Shown piece after piece: positions 18,017 to 27,715 of a DNA stretch of 64,000 bases. The position numbers and the translations under genes are program-made. The stretch covers positions 47,904 through 111,903 of the forward strand of contig CAZKMA010000004.1 of assembly GCA_964553615.1 (NCBI GenBank), written 5' to 3'. The stretch is from DATKUC01 sp964553615. GTDB lineage: Bacteria; Spirochaetota; Spirochaetia; DSM-27196; DATKUC01. The notes beneath the pieces are model-generated. The model made no database searches. It was not told the DNA's origin and worked only from the letters and a program-made list of their open reading frames with translations. Each line of letters opens with the position of its first letter. The stretch's first letter is position 1.

Positions 18017-18047
18017 TTGATCTTCCCCCGGCAACAAATTGTATAAT
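18017..18047 (+). promoter_or_regulatory. Candidate promoter of the macroglobulin-pbpC operon
   Basis: TTGATC (18017-18022) and a perfect TATAAT (18042-18047) are separated by 19 bases, placing transcription start about 12 bases before GGAGGA-ATG at 18067. The long spacer lowers confidence. Confidence 0.4.
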
Positions 18048-18066
18048 TGCATATCCCGGAGGAACA

Positions 18067-21000
18067 ATGAACCACTCACCACGATCCTTCCTGACCACGC
18101 TCGGGGTCCTTGCCACCCTGTCTGTCCTCGTCGGCTCGTGCGGAAGCGCGGGGAATCCTTCCAGCGGAGAGCTGTCCCGGCACTTCGGAGATGATATGCC
18201 CGAGGCGTTGCATATGTCTCTGAAAAAAGCTGCAGACTACGGCAGCTCCACAATCAACTATTTCTCTCTTTCCAGCTTTGACGCCTCCGCATTCTCCGGG
18301 AATGAATCCAATGAACCCCTTGCAGTTGAAGATTTCGGTCCGGTCGGAGAGTTGCCCGTCGAAATTCGCCGTCCGACGGTATTTGTTGCGTTTACACAAC
18401 CCGTTGTTCCCCTCGGCAAGCTCGGCGAACCGCTTTCACGTTCGCCCGTCATGGACATTTCACCGGCCGTCCCCGGCCATTTTCGCTGGTACGGCTCACG
18501 CCTCCTTGCCTTTGAACCTGACGAACCGCTCACATCTCAACGTCGGTACACGGTAACCGTGTCGACAGACGTTACGTCGCTCGGAGGAAAAAAACTCGGC
18601 TCTCCATTCACCTTCTCGTTCTTCAGCGAGTACCTGAACTTCGCCTCAGTTGATCCGGGCCTTCCGGGGGAGGGTCGGATAATCGACCCCTCGGATGTTC
18701 CGCTCCCGGAAGCACATCACATCACTGTCTCCTTCACTGCTCCGGTGGACATGCAGTTCGTGAAGCAGTTTCTCTCAGTGAGCGCAGGAGGAACAGACTT
18801 TCCCTTCTCGGTTCACCGACCGGACTCTGCTGGGGCAAAGACCGATCCAGCATACGTTCAACGGACGGTCATCCTGGAAATCCCGGGGACGCTTCCTGAA
18901 GACACGAATGTTGATGTTGCCCTCGGAGCAGGAGCGTCTTCGGCAGCCAACAACCTTGGCAGGCCGAGCGCAGTCTCCCGCTCGTTTCATACCATTACTC
19001 CGTTCGTCTACAAGGACTACTCCTCCTACAACTATTCGTTTCCGCGAACGACCGAAGGCAATTCGAACCCCGTCTATCTCGAGTTCTCTCACCCGGTGGA
19101 TCCGAAGAACATAGCCGACCACCTTACTCTCAGCATCCCCTCCGTCGAACTCGCCGGTCATGTCGACGTCTGGGAGAATACCGTTCGACTGAACGGGCTG
19201 CGGGTTCCATACGAATCCACGTATACGGTACGAGTCGACAAAGGACTGAAGGACATCTACGGGAGAGAGCTTGGTGTAACGAGGATTGTCAATGTTGAGG
19301 TTCCCGCGGCGAGTAGCTATGCGTATTTCCCGAACACGGGGACCCGCATGCTCGAAGCGCAGTATCCTCCAAAAATAATCTTTGAATACCAGAACATTAG
19401 AGACGGCGTATGGAAGGCAGATGCAATAGAGGACCCGTACACGAGCTTCGCTGAAGGCGAACTGCAGCCGTACGATTTCTCCAGCCTGCAACCGAACACG
19501 AAGCACTACGAGGTGCTCGACCTGGCTCCCTGGCTTAATGCAGATGGGAAGGGGTTTGCAGGATTCTCCTGGAATTTTTCCGCGCCGAACAAGAAGGGAA
19601 TCAGGAATAAGTGGCGACAACGAAACCTTCAGCTTGAAGTGACTGACCTGGGAGTGACAACCCGATACGCGTACAACCGTGTGCTGGTCTGGGTAAACTC
19701 CCTGGCCACCGGGAAACCGGTTGCCGGCGCAACGGTGCTGCTCAAGAACGGGTTGAAGCCAGTGTTTGAAGCAGTCACGGATTCACAGGGATTTGCGCTC
19801 TTTCCACTCAAGGACGGAGAGTTTTCGGCGGCATTTTCCTCCGGCACCACAGGAAGCGTATATGGGCGGGACGCCGACCATCTCCGAATCGAGGTAGTAG
19901 CCGGGAGCGACCGAGTGGATTTCGTCCCCAACCGCTCGCATAATCAATACCGGTTTGGGATTTATGGCTCGGTGGACCCGGTGAACATAGAACACCCCCG
20001 CATGGAGACATTCATCTTCACCGATCGTGGTCTGTACAAACCGGGAGAGAACCTCACCTTCCGGGGAATCGACCGGACCTGGTCCGCAGGGAAGTATTCC
20101 ATATATCAGGGCCCCTATTCCATCGTTTTGAGGGAATACACGTACCGGTCAAAACCGTTCGCCACAATCACCGGCATCACTTCGGAGTCCGGCGGCTTCC
20201 ACGGTACATTCACCGTTCCGGAAAATCTCAAACCCGGCACGTACCGCATCGAATACCGGCGAACTGCCGATGAGAAGGACTCCGGCAATGCGACCGAGGG
20301 AACCTCATTTCAGGTCGCGAATTTCCGGCGCGCGGCATTCCAGGTGGACATTGCCCGACCTGAACGCACCTATGTGGCAGGCGATGAAATCTCTTTCGGC
20401 ATAAAAGCACGTTACCTCTCCGGAGGGACGCTCGGTTCTGCGGAATACTCCTACTCCTTCAGTCGTCAGCCGGCATCCTACACGCCACCCGGTACTGAGT
20501 GGGCAGGCTGGATCTTCGGACCCGAAGCGTGGAGCAATCCTCAGGTGCTCACCTCCGGCAACGGCATGCTCGGCGCGAATGGAGAGACGCAACTCAAGCA
20601 GCTCGCCGCCGCGGATGGTGTCCAGGGCAAGCCTTACCGATACGTTGCCGAAGCACGGGTCCAGGATGTGAGCAGACAGGAAATTGCCGCAAGCAGTTCC
20701 GTCCTTGTTCACCCTGCCGCGTTCTACGTGGGCGCGCGCCTCAAAGGGGCAACAAAAGGTTGGTGGTCGCCATTTGTTCCGGCAGGAACCCGGGCGACAG
20801 CCGAATACGCGCTGGTTACCATTGACGGCAAACCCTATCACCCCGAAGGGAAAACGGGACCTGCCGCCGGCGACCGGCAGCTCGCGATAACGCTTGTGCG
20901 GCACACCTGGAAAGTTGCGCAGCAACGGGGAGTGTATGGGAGGATCAACACCCGGTACGAACAGGTTGATGAAATTGTCCAGGAAGAGAAGCTCTCCTCC

Positions 21001-24000
21001 GCCGACGGGAAGGGCACGTACAGTTTCACTCCATCCGATGCAGGACGATACACGCTTCGGTTTCGAACTTCCGATCGCGCCGGAAACGGTGCGGCGACCG
21101 AGATCTCATTCTACGCAACCGGATCGAGCTGGGTTCGATGGGGACTCGAGAACAGCACCGAAATCAATATCATCCCCGATCGAAAAACGTACGAAGTTGG
21201 AGACACCGCCCACCTTCTTGTTCAGTCCCCGGTTCCAGATGGACGCTACCTGGTAACTCTTGAACGGGAAGGAATTTTCGAAGAGCGCATAGTGGAGCTG
21301 AAAGGCTCTGCCAACGTTATCGACATACCGATAATCGATGCACATGTGCCGGTCCTCTACGTGGCTGTCGCCTCGTTCAGCAAGCGGGGAGCGCCACCTG
21401 CGTCCTATTTCGAACCCGACCTCGGAAAGCCGAAACTCTACTTCGGTCTGCATGCACTCAAGATTTCCACACGCACCCGCAACCTGAAAGCAGAGATTCT
21501 TCCGGATCGTGCGGTCTATTCCCCCGGGTCGCAGGCAAATGTGCAAATCAGAGTTACCGATAACGGGAAACCGGTGGAGGGCGCCGAGGTGACCTTCCTC
21601 GCCGTCGACCGCGGCGTTCTCGACCTCATTGACTACCACGTACCGGATCCGGTCTCGTTCTTCTACGATGAGTCGAAGTTTCCTCTCGGAGTAATGGGCG
21701 CGGACACTCGTTCGCTCCTGATCGATCCGGTGACATACGAAATGAAGGATCTTCCCGGAGGCGATGCCTCAGAGGGGAAACTTGGCAGGAGGAAGGATTT
21801 TACCCCGCTTGCGGTCTTTGAACCTTACCTGAAGACGGATTCGAATGGGGTTGCATCCGCGCATTTCAAACTTCCGGATACCCTCACGACCTATCGAGCC
21901 ACCGCGCTGATCGTGAACCTCAACCGTTTCGGCATACAGGAGCGGGAGATCATGGTCCAGAATCCGTTGAACGCGCGGACATCCTTGCCGCGCAGACTCA
22001 GACTCCGTGATACCGCACGCGCGAGCGTTATTCTGACCAATCTCACCACCGAGGATCAACGAGTTACCGTGAGCATTGACCCGGGGATCCTCACGCTGAA
22101 CGGAAAATCGGAAAAGCAGGTAACCGTTCCCGCATCCGGGAGTCTTGCCGTGCCCTTTACAATCGAAGCTGCTGCACAGACAGTTACCGGCAGTCCTTCC
22201 GGCCCATCGGCATTGAGCTGGACCGCCCATCTGGTATTCACTATCCGGTCCGCAGTTCTTTCCGAACAGATCGAGGATCAACTCGTTGTCGAGCGTTCAC
22301 TCACCGAGGAAGCGTTCACTGTCACCGGTCAGACCAACCGCGGAGCAACCGGTGACCTGATTGCCCGGGAAAGAGCGACTGTTGCAGACTCTTTTGCAGA
22401 GGAGGGGCTCGTAATTCCAGAGTCCATTGCACCGGGCTCTGGATCGCTCTCCCTGCGTGTGAACTCCAGCCGCCTTGCCAACCTCGGCGAGGCAATACGG
22501 TACCTTGCAGACTACCCGTTCAACGAATACCTGGATAACCGGCTCAACCGCATTATTCCGCAGATACTATTCGGAGATTCTCTTTCTGCCCTCTATGCCG
22601 ATGCCGGGACAGCGTACAATTCCGATTTTGTCGGCAAGTTCTTCTCCGCGGCTTCCCGTTACCAGCTTCCGGACGGGGGCTTTTCCTACTCCCCTGAGTA
22701 CCGCCCCGATGTCTCCAGTCCATACATGTCAATCCGAATGGCGCACGTTCTGGCGCTTGCCGCTGAACGCGGAATCAAGGTCGATGACACCATCGACGCA
22801 CGGTTGCTCCTCCGCTACCTCGCCGGCCTGTACAACAAGCGCGTAACCACCTACACGAAGATCTACGCGCTCTACGTTCAGGCATTATTCGGCAGGCACG
22901 TTGAATTGTATCTGAATGCAATGCAGCAGAAAGGGGACTCTATTGGCATGTCCGGCTATGGCATGCTCGGCCTGGCGTTTGCTGCATTGAACATGGATCG
23001 GGAAGCGCATGCAATGCTCGACCGTATGATGCAGTTTGTGCGTGTGGGGACCCGATCCATAGATCTCACGCAGACATACGAATCGCGGGACTATTTCGAT
23101 TCCGGTGTTCAGAGTCTCGCACTCCTGCAGATGCTTTCGGATACGCTGAATTCAAAATCCGATATGGGAGAGAGAATTGCTTCCACTCTGCTCCAGCGAC
23201 AGCGGCACGGGCGCTGGGTAAACACCACCGATACTGTATGGGCGCTCATTGCATACGCGCAAATCCTCGGAAGAGAGAGCGGAACCGGCACCGACTTTCG
23301 CCTTCATGCTTCTGTCGACAATCAGGAACTGATGAATCAACTCTTCTCCGGAATTTCCCGCGGATCAATTACGCACGTCTATCCACTCTCGGCTCCGCCG
23401 CTATCCGGTTTGAAACGGAATGCGCTCCATGCGCTCAGATTCGAAAAGTCGGGCACCGGAATAGCGTACTACGACGCAACCATACGCTATGCGCTTCCGT
23501 CGGAGGTTGTGCTCCCGCGCGACGAAGGCTTCAGTGTCTTCACCGAGGTTACGGATCTTGCCGGGGCGCGGGTCGACGTTGGAAATCTATCCGCCGGAAC
23601 TACCTATCGCATGCGTGTCGTTGTGTCCACACCGAAGGCACGCACCATGGTGGCTCTCCGAGTCCCTGTTGCTTCCGGCGCAGAGGTGCTCGACGCGTCG
23701 TTTGTCACGACAGGCATGTACCGCGAAGCAGGTGGCGTCAACCGACGGAGCTGGACCCGGGAAACAGTATATGGTGAACAGCTGACCTCAGGGGCGGAGG
23801 GAACTCTGACCGTTACCCCCTTCGGCGTCTTCGGCGAAGTGTTCGATCCGATCCAGCATATCATGGATAACGAGGTGCGATATTTCTTCGATGACTTCTA
23901 TTCAGGGAAACAGGAGGTGCAGTTCCTCTTCCGCACCACTACGCCCGGGATCTTCCCCACACCTCCTGCCGTTGCCAGCTGCATGTACGAACCCGAAGTA

Positions 24001-24048
24001 TTCGGACGGAGCGGCGGTTCGTTGTTCGTGATCAGAGACCGCCCATGA
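18067..24048 (+). CDS. Alpha-2-macroglobulin family lipoprotein lacking the thioester
   Basis: A 1993-residue bacterial alpha-2-macroglobulin. The signal peptide ends in a lipobox-like LVGSC (C25), so it should be anchored in an envelope membrane facing the periplasm, where such proteins trap attacking proteases. Macroglobulin beta-domains fill ~100-1000, the family stretch TDRGLYKPGENLTFRG is seen, and YLKTDSNGVASAHFKLPDTLTTYR marks the start of the C-terminal half. The expected thioester motif (CxEQ after YP) reads YPFNEYLDN near 1483, with no cysteine or glutamine. It overlaps pbpC by ATGA, the classical partner. GGAGGA precedes the start. Confidence 0.95.
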   Translation: MNHSPRSFLTTLGVLATLSVLVGSCGSAGNPSSGELSRHFGDDMPEALHMSLKKAADYGSSTINYFSLSSFDASAFSGNESNEPLAVEDFGPVGELPVEIRRPTVFVAFTQPVVPLGKLGEPLSRSPVMDISPAVPGHFRWYGSRLLAFEPDEPLTSQRRYTVTVSTDVTSLGGKKLGSPFTFSFFSEYLNFASVDPGLPGEGRIIDPSDVPLPEAHHITVSFTAPVDMQFVKQFLSVSAGGTDFPFSVHRPDSAGAKTDPAYVQRTVILEIPGTLPEDTNVDVALGAGASSAANNLGRPSAVSRSFHTITPFVYKDYSSYNYSFPRTTEGNSNPVYLEFSHPVDPKNIADHLTLSIPSVELAGHVDVWENTVRLNGLRVPYESTYTVRVDKGLKDIYGRELGVTRIVNVEVPAASSYAYFPNTGTRMLEAQYPPKIIFEYQNIRDGVWKADAIEDPYTSFAEGELQPYDFSSLQPNTKHYEVLDLAPWLNADGKGFAGFSWNFSAPNKKGIRNKWRQRNLQLEVTDLGVTTRYAYNRVLVWVNSLATGKPVAGATVLLKNGLKPVFEAVTDSQGFALFPLKDGEFSAAFSSGTTGSVYGRDADHLRIEVVAGSDRVDFVPNRSHNQYRFGIYGSVDPVNIEHPRMETFIFTDRGLYKPGENLTFRGIDRTWSAGKYSIYQGPYSIVLREYTYRSKPFATITGITSESGGFHGTFTVPENLKPGTYRIEYRRTADEKDSGNATEGTSFQVANFRRAAFQVDIARPERTYVAGDEISFGIKARYLSGGTLGSAEYSYSFSRQPASYTPPGTEWAGWIFGPEAWSNPQVLTSGNGMLGANGETQLKQLAAADGVQGKPYRYVAEARVQDVSRQEIAASSSVLVHPAAFYVGARLKGATKGWWSPFVPAGTRATAEYALVTIDGKPYHPEGKTGPAAGDRQLAITLVRHTWKVAQQRGVYGRINTRYEQVDEIVQEEKLSSADGKGTYSFTPSDAGRYTLRFRTSDRAGNGAATEISFYATGSSWVRWGLENSTEINIIPDRKTYEVGDTAHLLVQSPVPDGRYLVTLEREGIFEERIVELKGSANVIDIPIIDAHVPVLYVAVASFSKRGAPPASYFEPDLGKPKLYFGLHALKISTRTRNLKAEILPDRAVYSPGSQANVQIRVTDNGKPVEGAEVTFLAVDRGVLDLIDYHVPDPVSFFYDESKFPLGVMGADTRSLLIDPVTYEMKDLPGGDASEGKLGRRKDFTPLAVFEPYLKTDSNGVASAHFKLPDTLTTYRATALIVNLNRFGIQEREIMVQNPLNARTSLPRRLRLRDTARASVILTNLTTEDQRVTVSIDPGILTLNGKSEKQVTVPASGSLAVPFTIEAAAQTVTGSPSGPSALSWTAHLVFTIRSAVLSEQIEDQLVVERSLTEEAFTVTGQTNRGATGDLIARERATVADSFAEEGLVIPESIAPGSGSLSLRVNSSRLANLGEAIRYLADYPFNEYLDNRLNRIIPQILFGDSLSALYADAGTAYNSDFVGKFFSAASRYQLPDGGFSYSPEYRPDVSSPYMSIRMAHVLALAAERGIKVDDTIDARLLLRYLAGLYNKRVTTYTKIYALYVQALFGRHVELYLNAMQQKGDSIGMSGYGMLGLAFAALNMDREAHAMLDRMMQFVRVGTRSIDLTQTYESRDYFDSGVQSLALLQMLSDTLNSKSDMGERIASTLLQRQRHGRWVNTTDTVWALIAYAQILGRESGTGTDFRLHASVDNQELMNQLFSGISRGSITHVYPLSAPPLSGLKRNALHALRFEKSGTGIAYYDATIRYALPSEVVLPRDEGFSVFTEVTDLAGARVDVGNLSAGTTYRMRVVVSTPKARTMVALRVPVASGAEVLDASFVTTGMYREAGGVNRRSWTRETVYGEQLTSGAEGTLTVTPFGVFGEVFDPIQHIMDNEVRYFFDDFYSGKQEVQFLFRTTTPGIFPTPPAVASCMYEPEVFGRSGGSLFVIRDRP

Positions 24049-26330
24049 AAAACCGGCGCCTCCTGCGGTACTTCTGGTTCGCCCCGGCGGTTCTTGCCAT
24101 CTGGGTCGGCGTGATGCATCTTCCGTATCCTGATCTTGAACGATTCCTGCACGCTCCCTACAGCCTTGAGCTTCAGGATCGGAACGGTGTTCCACTGAAG
24201 GTCCTCTCTCTGCGGGACGGACTCAAGCGGGAGTACGTTCCCCTTGACCACGTTCCGCCGTACGTGGTGGATATTCTCCTGCGCAGCGAAGATAGCCGAT
24301 TCTTCTTCCACCCGGGAATAGATCCCGCCTCCCTCGCGCGCGCCGCGCTGCAGTATGCGGCAACCGGCAATTTCATATCCGGAGCCTCGACAATCTCGAT
24401 GCAACTCGCGCGTCTTGTTTCGCCCGAGGATTCTGCAAGGAGCCAGGGGCTGTGGGGGAAAGCCCGGGAAATGGTAAACGCACTTCGACTGGAGGCTCAC
24501 CTCCCCAAGAGACGAATCCTCGAGCTCTGGTTGAACAGCATCCCTTTCGGACGAAACAGCATCGGGATCCGCAGCGCAGCGAAGATCTACTTCGGTGGGG
24601 ACCTCGCGGAGTTGAGCCCGGAAGAGTCAATCCTGCTCGCCGTCATCCCGAGGAGCCCGTCCCGCTACGACCCACATGAAAATCCACGGGCCGCTTCCGC
24701 CGAGGCAATGGTCCTTGCACGACGGCTCGGGTTGAAGATGCAACCGGAGGCCGTCGAGGATGCAGCCGAAGCTTCCGCCGGTCGGGCCGCTTTATACCTG
24801 TGGCCGGCGGAAACACCGCATTTCGTCGCCGAAATCTCTCAGCTTGTTCCCGACGCGCTGCTTGCCAGCGGCCTTCCGATCCGCACCACCATCGACATTG
24901 AAACTCAGCACTCGCTCGAGGCGTCGCTGCGGGCACGAGTTTCCGGAGCCCGCAGCAACCGAATCTCAAACGGTGCAGGCCTTGTCATTGACAACAGGAG
25001 CGGTGAAATTCGTGCATGGGTCGGATCGGTCGATTTCTCGGACATTCCAAATTCGGGCCAGATCGACGGCGTACTCATCCGACGACAGCCCGGATCGGCC
25101 ATCAAACCATATCTGTACGCCCTTGCACTGGAAAACGGATTTACTCCCGCCTCTATCCTTCCGGACATCCCCATGGAGTTCGGCAGCAGTGAAATCTACA
25201 CTCCGGAAAACTTCAACGGCAGATTCAACGGCCCGGTCCGTCTGCGGACGGCTCTGGCATCTTCTCTGAACGTACCGGCGGTCTACACCCTCACGCGCAT
25301 CGGAGTAGGGAATTTTGCACGGCGACTGGACGAGCTCGGATTCGTATCTCTGCGCGGTCAGGCCGAATCGGTCGGCACCGGTCTGGCACTTGGGAATGCG
25401 GAGGTGACCCTCTACGAGATGGTCAGGGCTTTCTCCGTCTTCCCGCGCAACGGCACCCCGCTGGTGTACCAATGGAACGGTGAAGGCTCGAGCCGCGACA
25501 TTCTGACGGGGGATAGCCCGAAAGAGCATCCTGTCGGTCTCCCGCTTTTTTCGCCCGCGGTTTCCGGCCTCATCCGCAGCATCCTTTCCGACCATGTCGA
25601 ACGGGTGACCGGATTCGGGACTCGAAGCATTCTTGATACGCCATACGAGGCCATGTTCAAGACCGGCACATCCAATCAGTTCAACAATATCTGGGCAATC
25701 GGCGCAACATCGCGGCACACCGTGGGGGTATGGATGGGCAACTTCTCGGGAGCTACCGTCATCGGCAAGCCCGGGAGCTCTCTTCCCGCGGCAGTTGTAG
25801 TGGAGATGCTTTCCCTCATCTCCCGGCCCAATGAGAAGTTGCCGCCCATGGAAGGCGTTCACGGAGTGGATATTTGTGCACTCTCGGGCGGTCTGGCAAC
25901 TCCATACTGCCCTGCAACGGTACGAGAATATGTGCCTGTGGGGTTTTCGCCGGAGACGTGCATCTGGCATACTGGATTCGGTACGCCGGTTTCATATCCG
26001 CCGCAATTCCAGAGTTGGGCTCAGAGAAGGGACATCATCCGCGGCGCGTCCGATTCCGGTTGGACCGGAAACGGCGGAACTCCGGAGCTCGTCCACCCTC
26101 AGGACGGTTCAGTCTTCTACTACGATCAATCCGTGAGGGCCGACGAACAGGCCATACGTGTGGAGGCGACCTCCCGCGACGGACGGCCAATCTCGATTCG
26201 CATGGACGACGCATTCATCGCCGAGGGTACGTCTCCGCTTGTGGTCTACGTGCCGGTGCGCCGCGGCAGACATGAGCTCGAACTGTCTCAGGATCGTGCC
26301 GCGGTACGCGCACGTTTCACGGTCAAGTAG
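24045..26330 (+). CDS. pbpC: Penicillin-binding protein 1C
   Basis: A 761-residue bifunctional peptidoglycan synthase with an N-terminal membrane anchor (about 8-25). The glycosyltransferase (GT51) domain shows EDSRFFFHPGIDP, GASTISMQLAR and KRRILELWLNSIPFG. The transpeptidase has SAIK (active serine in QPGSAIKPY), SLN in ASSLNVPAVY and KTGTSNQ. The last ~100 residues form the PBP1C-specific C-terminal domain. It probably repairs murein at sites of protease attack together with the macroglobulin encoded just upstream. Confidence 0.96.
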   Translation: MKNRRLLRYFWFAPAVLAIWVGVMHLPYPDLERFLHAPYSLELQDRNGVPLKVLSLRDGLKREYVPLDHVPPYVVDILLRSEDSRFFFHPGIDPASLARAALQYAATGNFISGASTISMQLARLVSPEDSARSQGLWGKAREMVNALRLEAHLPKRRILELWLNSIPFGRNSIGIRSAAKIYFGGDLAELSPEESILLAVIPRSPSRYDPHENPRAASAEAMVLARRLGLKMQPEAVEDAAEASAGRAALYLWPAETPHFVAEISQLVPDALLASGLPIRTTIDIETQHSLEASLRARVSGARSNRISNGAGLVIDNRSGEIRAWVGSVDFSDIPNSGQIDGVLIRRQPGSAIKPYLYALALENGFTPASILPDIPMEFGSSEIYTPENFNGRFNGPVRLRTALASSLNVPAVYTLTRIGVGNFARRLDELGFVSLRGQAESVGTGLALGNAEVTLYEMVRAFSVFPRNGTPLVYQWNGEGSSRDILTGDSPKEHPVGLPLFSPAVSGLIRSILSDHVERVTGFGTRSILDTPYEAMFKTGTSNQFNNIWAIGATSRHTVGVWMGNFSGATVIGKPGSSLPAAVVVEMLSLISRPNEKLPPMEGVHGVDICALSGGLATPYCPATVREYVPVGFSPETCIWHTGFGTPVSYPPQFQSWAQRRDIIRGASDSGWTGNGGTPELVHPQDGSVFYYDQSVRADEQAIRVEATSRDGRPISIRMDDAFIAEGTSPLVVYVPVRRGRHELELSQDRAAVRARFTVK

Positions 26331-26369
26331 GCCGACGTCGACCAAAATACATCAGGAAGGAACTTCTCC

Positions 26370-27671
26370 ATGCCGCTCGACCGCCTCATTACACGGATCA
26401 ACCCTCGTCGGATATTTGAAACCTACTCCGGACTCCCGCGTGATATCTATGTCCTCTTCGTCGCCCGTGTGGTAAACAGCATGGGAAGTTTCGTTTTCCC
26501 GTTCCTGACTCTTCTCCTGACGAAACGGTTGGGCCTGTCCCCGGCCGAGGCCGGTATAGTATTGCTCGTTTCGAGCGTTACCTTCGTTCCCGGTTCGCTG
26601 ATCGGTGGAAGACTCGCCGACCGTGTCGGCCGCAAGAAGGTGCTCGTTGTAGCCTCTCTTTCTGCAGCCGCACTGTTCGTACCGTGTGCCTTTCTCGGCA
26701 ATTCCCCGCTGGTCGCGGTCTTCATAATAGGAGCCGACTTTTTCTCCGGTATGACCAATCCCGCAATCAACGCGCTCCTTGTCGATCGCACACATCCCGA
26801 TCGACGTCAGGCAGCTTTCTCACTTCTTTACCTTGGCCACAATATGGGTTTCGCGGTGGGACCCATTCTGGCAGGGTTTCTCTTCAATCATGCAATGCCC
26901 CTGCTCTTCCTTGGCGACGCCGCAACGACCATCATTGCAATGGCGCTGGTCATTGTTTTCGTGCAGGAGTCGAAGCCGGACCGCGAGGAGATGGAACGGG
27001 CAGGACGGATAAATCCCCATGAGCTACCCGAGACGGGCGGTCTCCTGGGGGTGCTCATTCGCCGACCGTTCCTTGTCGCATTCATGGTGCTGGTCATGAT
27101 CCTCAATTTCGTCTATTCCCAGGTAACCTTCGCCCTCCCGATCCAGTTCACCAACGTGTTCGCCGATCAGGGACCCGTCTTCTACGGCATCATCATGACC
27201 ACGAACGCGATCGTTGTCACAACGCTTACCACTCCGATCATTGCACTGACACGGCGTATTCGCCCGGTACACAACCTGATAATCGTCGGCCTGCTCTACA
27301 CGCTTGGTTTTGGAATGGTCCGATTCATACACACGTTGCCGCTCTTCATCATCTCAACGGTCATCTGGACTGTCGGGGAGGTCATCGGTGCAACAAACAT
27401 CAACGTCTACGTTGCTAACCACACACCGGCGTCCCATCGCGGAAGAATGAACTCGGTAGTGCCAATTCTCATGGGGGCGGGCTTTGCGCTGGGCCCAATG
27501 CTGGTTGGAATATTCATGGAACACAACCCTGCCGAGACTGTCTGGACGCTTGAAGCGGCTCTTGCCGTAATCGGCACCGCAGCGCTGTTCGTCCTGGCAA
27601 TTACGGAGCGGCGGCACAGAATTGCGGCGAAGGAGATCAACGCAGCTCCCGCAGAAACGGAGGACGGCTAA
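26370..27671 (+). CDS. MFS transporter
   Basis: A 433-residue major facilitator with about twelve hydrophobic helices. The loop 2-3 signature GGRLADRVGRKKVL and the region LGHNMGFAVGPILAGFL are typical of drug/proton antiporters, and the second half repeats the fold (HRGRMNSVVPILMGAGFALGPMLVG). The substrate cannot be told. The start follows AGGAAGG, 39 bases after pbpC; whether it belongs to the same operon is unclear. Its stop runs into the A-tract of a terminator for the convergent gene. Confidence 0.92.
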   Translation: MPLDRLITRINPRRIFETYSGLPRDIYVLFVARVVNSMGSFVFPFLTLLLTKRLGLSPAEAGIVLLVSSVTFVPGSLIGGRLADRVGRKKVLVVASLSAAALFVPCAFLGNSPLVAVFIIGADFFSGMTNPAINALLVDRTHPDRRQAAFSLLYLGHNMGFAVGPILAGFLFNHAMPLLFLGDAATTIIAMALVIVFVQESKPDREEMERAGRINPHELPETGGLLGVLIRRPFLVAFMVLVMILNFVYSQVTFALPIQFTNVFADQGPVFYGIIMTTNAIVVTTLTTPIIALTRRIRPVHNLIIVGLLYTLGFGMVRFIHTLPLFIISTVIWTVGEVIGATNINVYVANHTPASHRGRMNSVVPILMGAGFALGPMLVGIFMEHNPAETVWTLEAALAVIGTAALFVLAITERRHRIAAKEINAAPAETEDG

Positions 27672-27699
27672 AAAAAGGCACCGCCACAGGCGCGGTGCC
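27671..27699 (-). terminator. Rho-independent terminator of the aldo/keto reductase gene
   Basis: GGCACCGC and GCGGTGCC form a perfect 8-bp stem (27677-27684 and 27692-27699) with a 7-base loop. On the minus strand the stem is followed at once by a run of seven T, 17 bases after the stop of the reductase gene. On the plus strand there is no T-run. Confidence 0.85.
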
Positions 27700-27715
27700 G
27701 ATATTTACTCTCTGC

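Noticed and set aside
24966..25970. Long minus-strand frame (334 codons) inside pbpC
   Set aside because: It is the antisense shadow of a clearly conserved PBP1C gene; the product has no family features.
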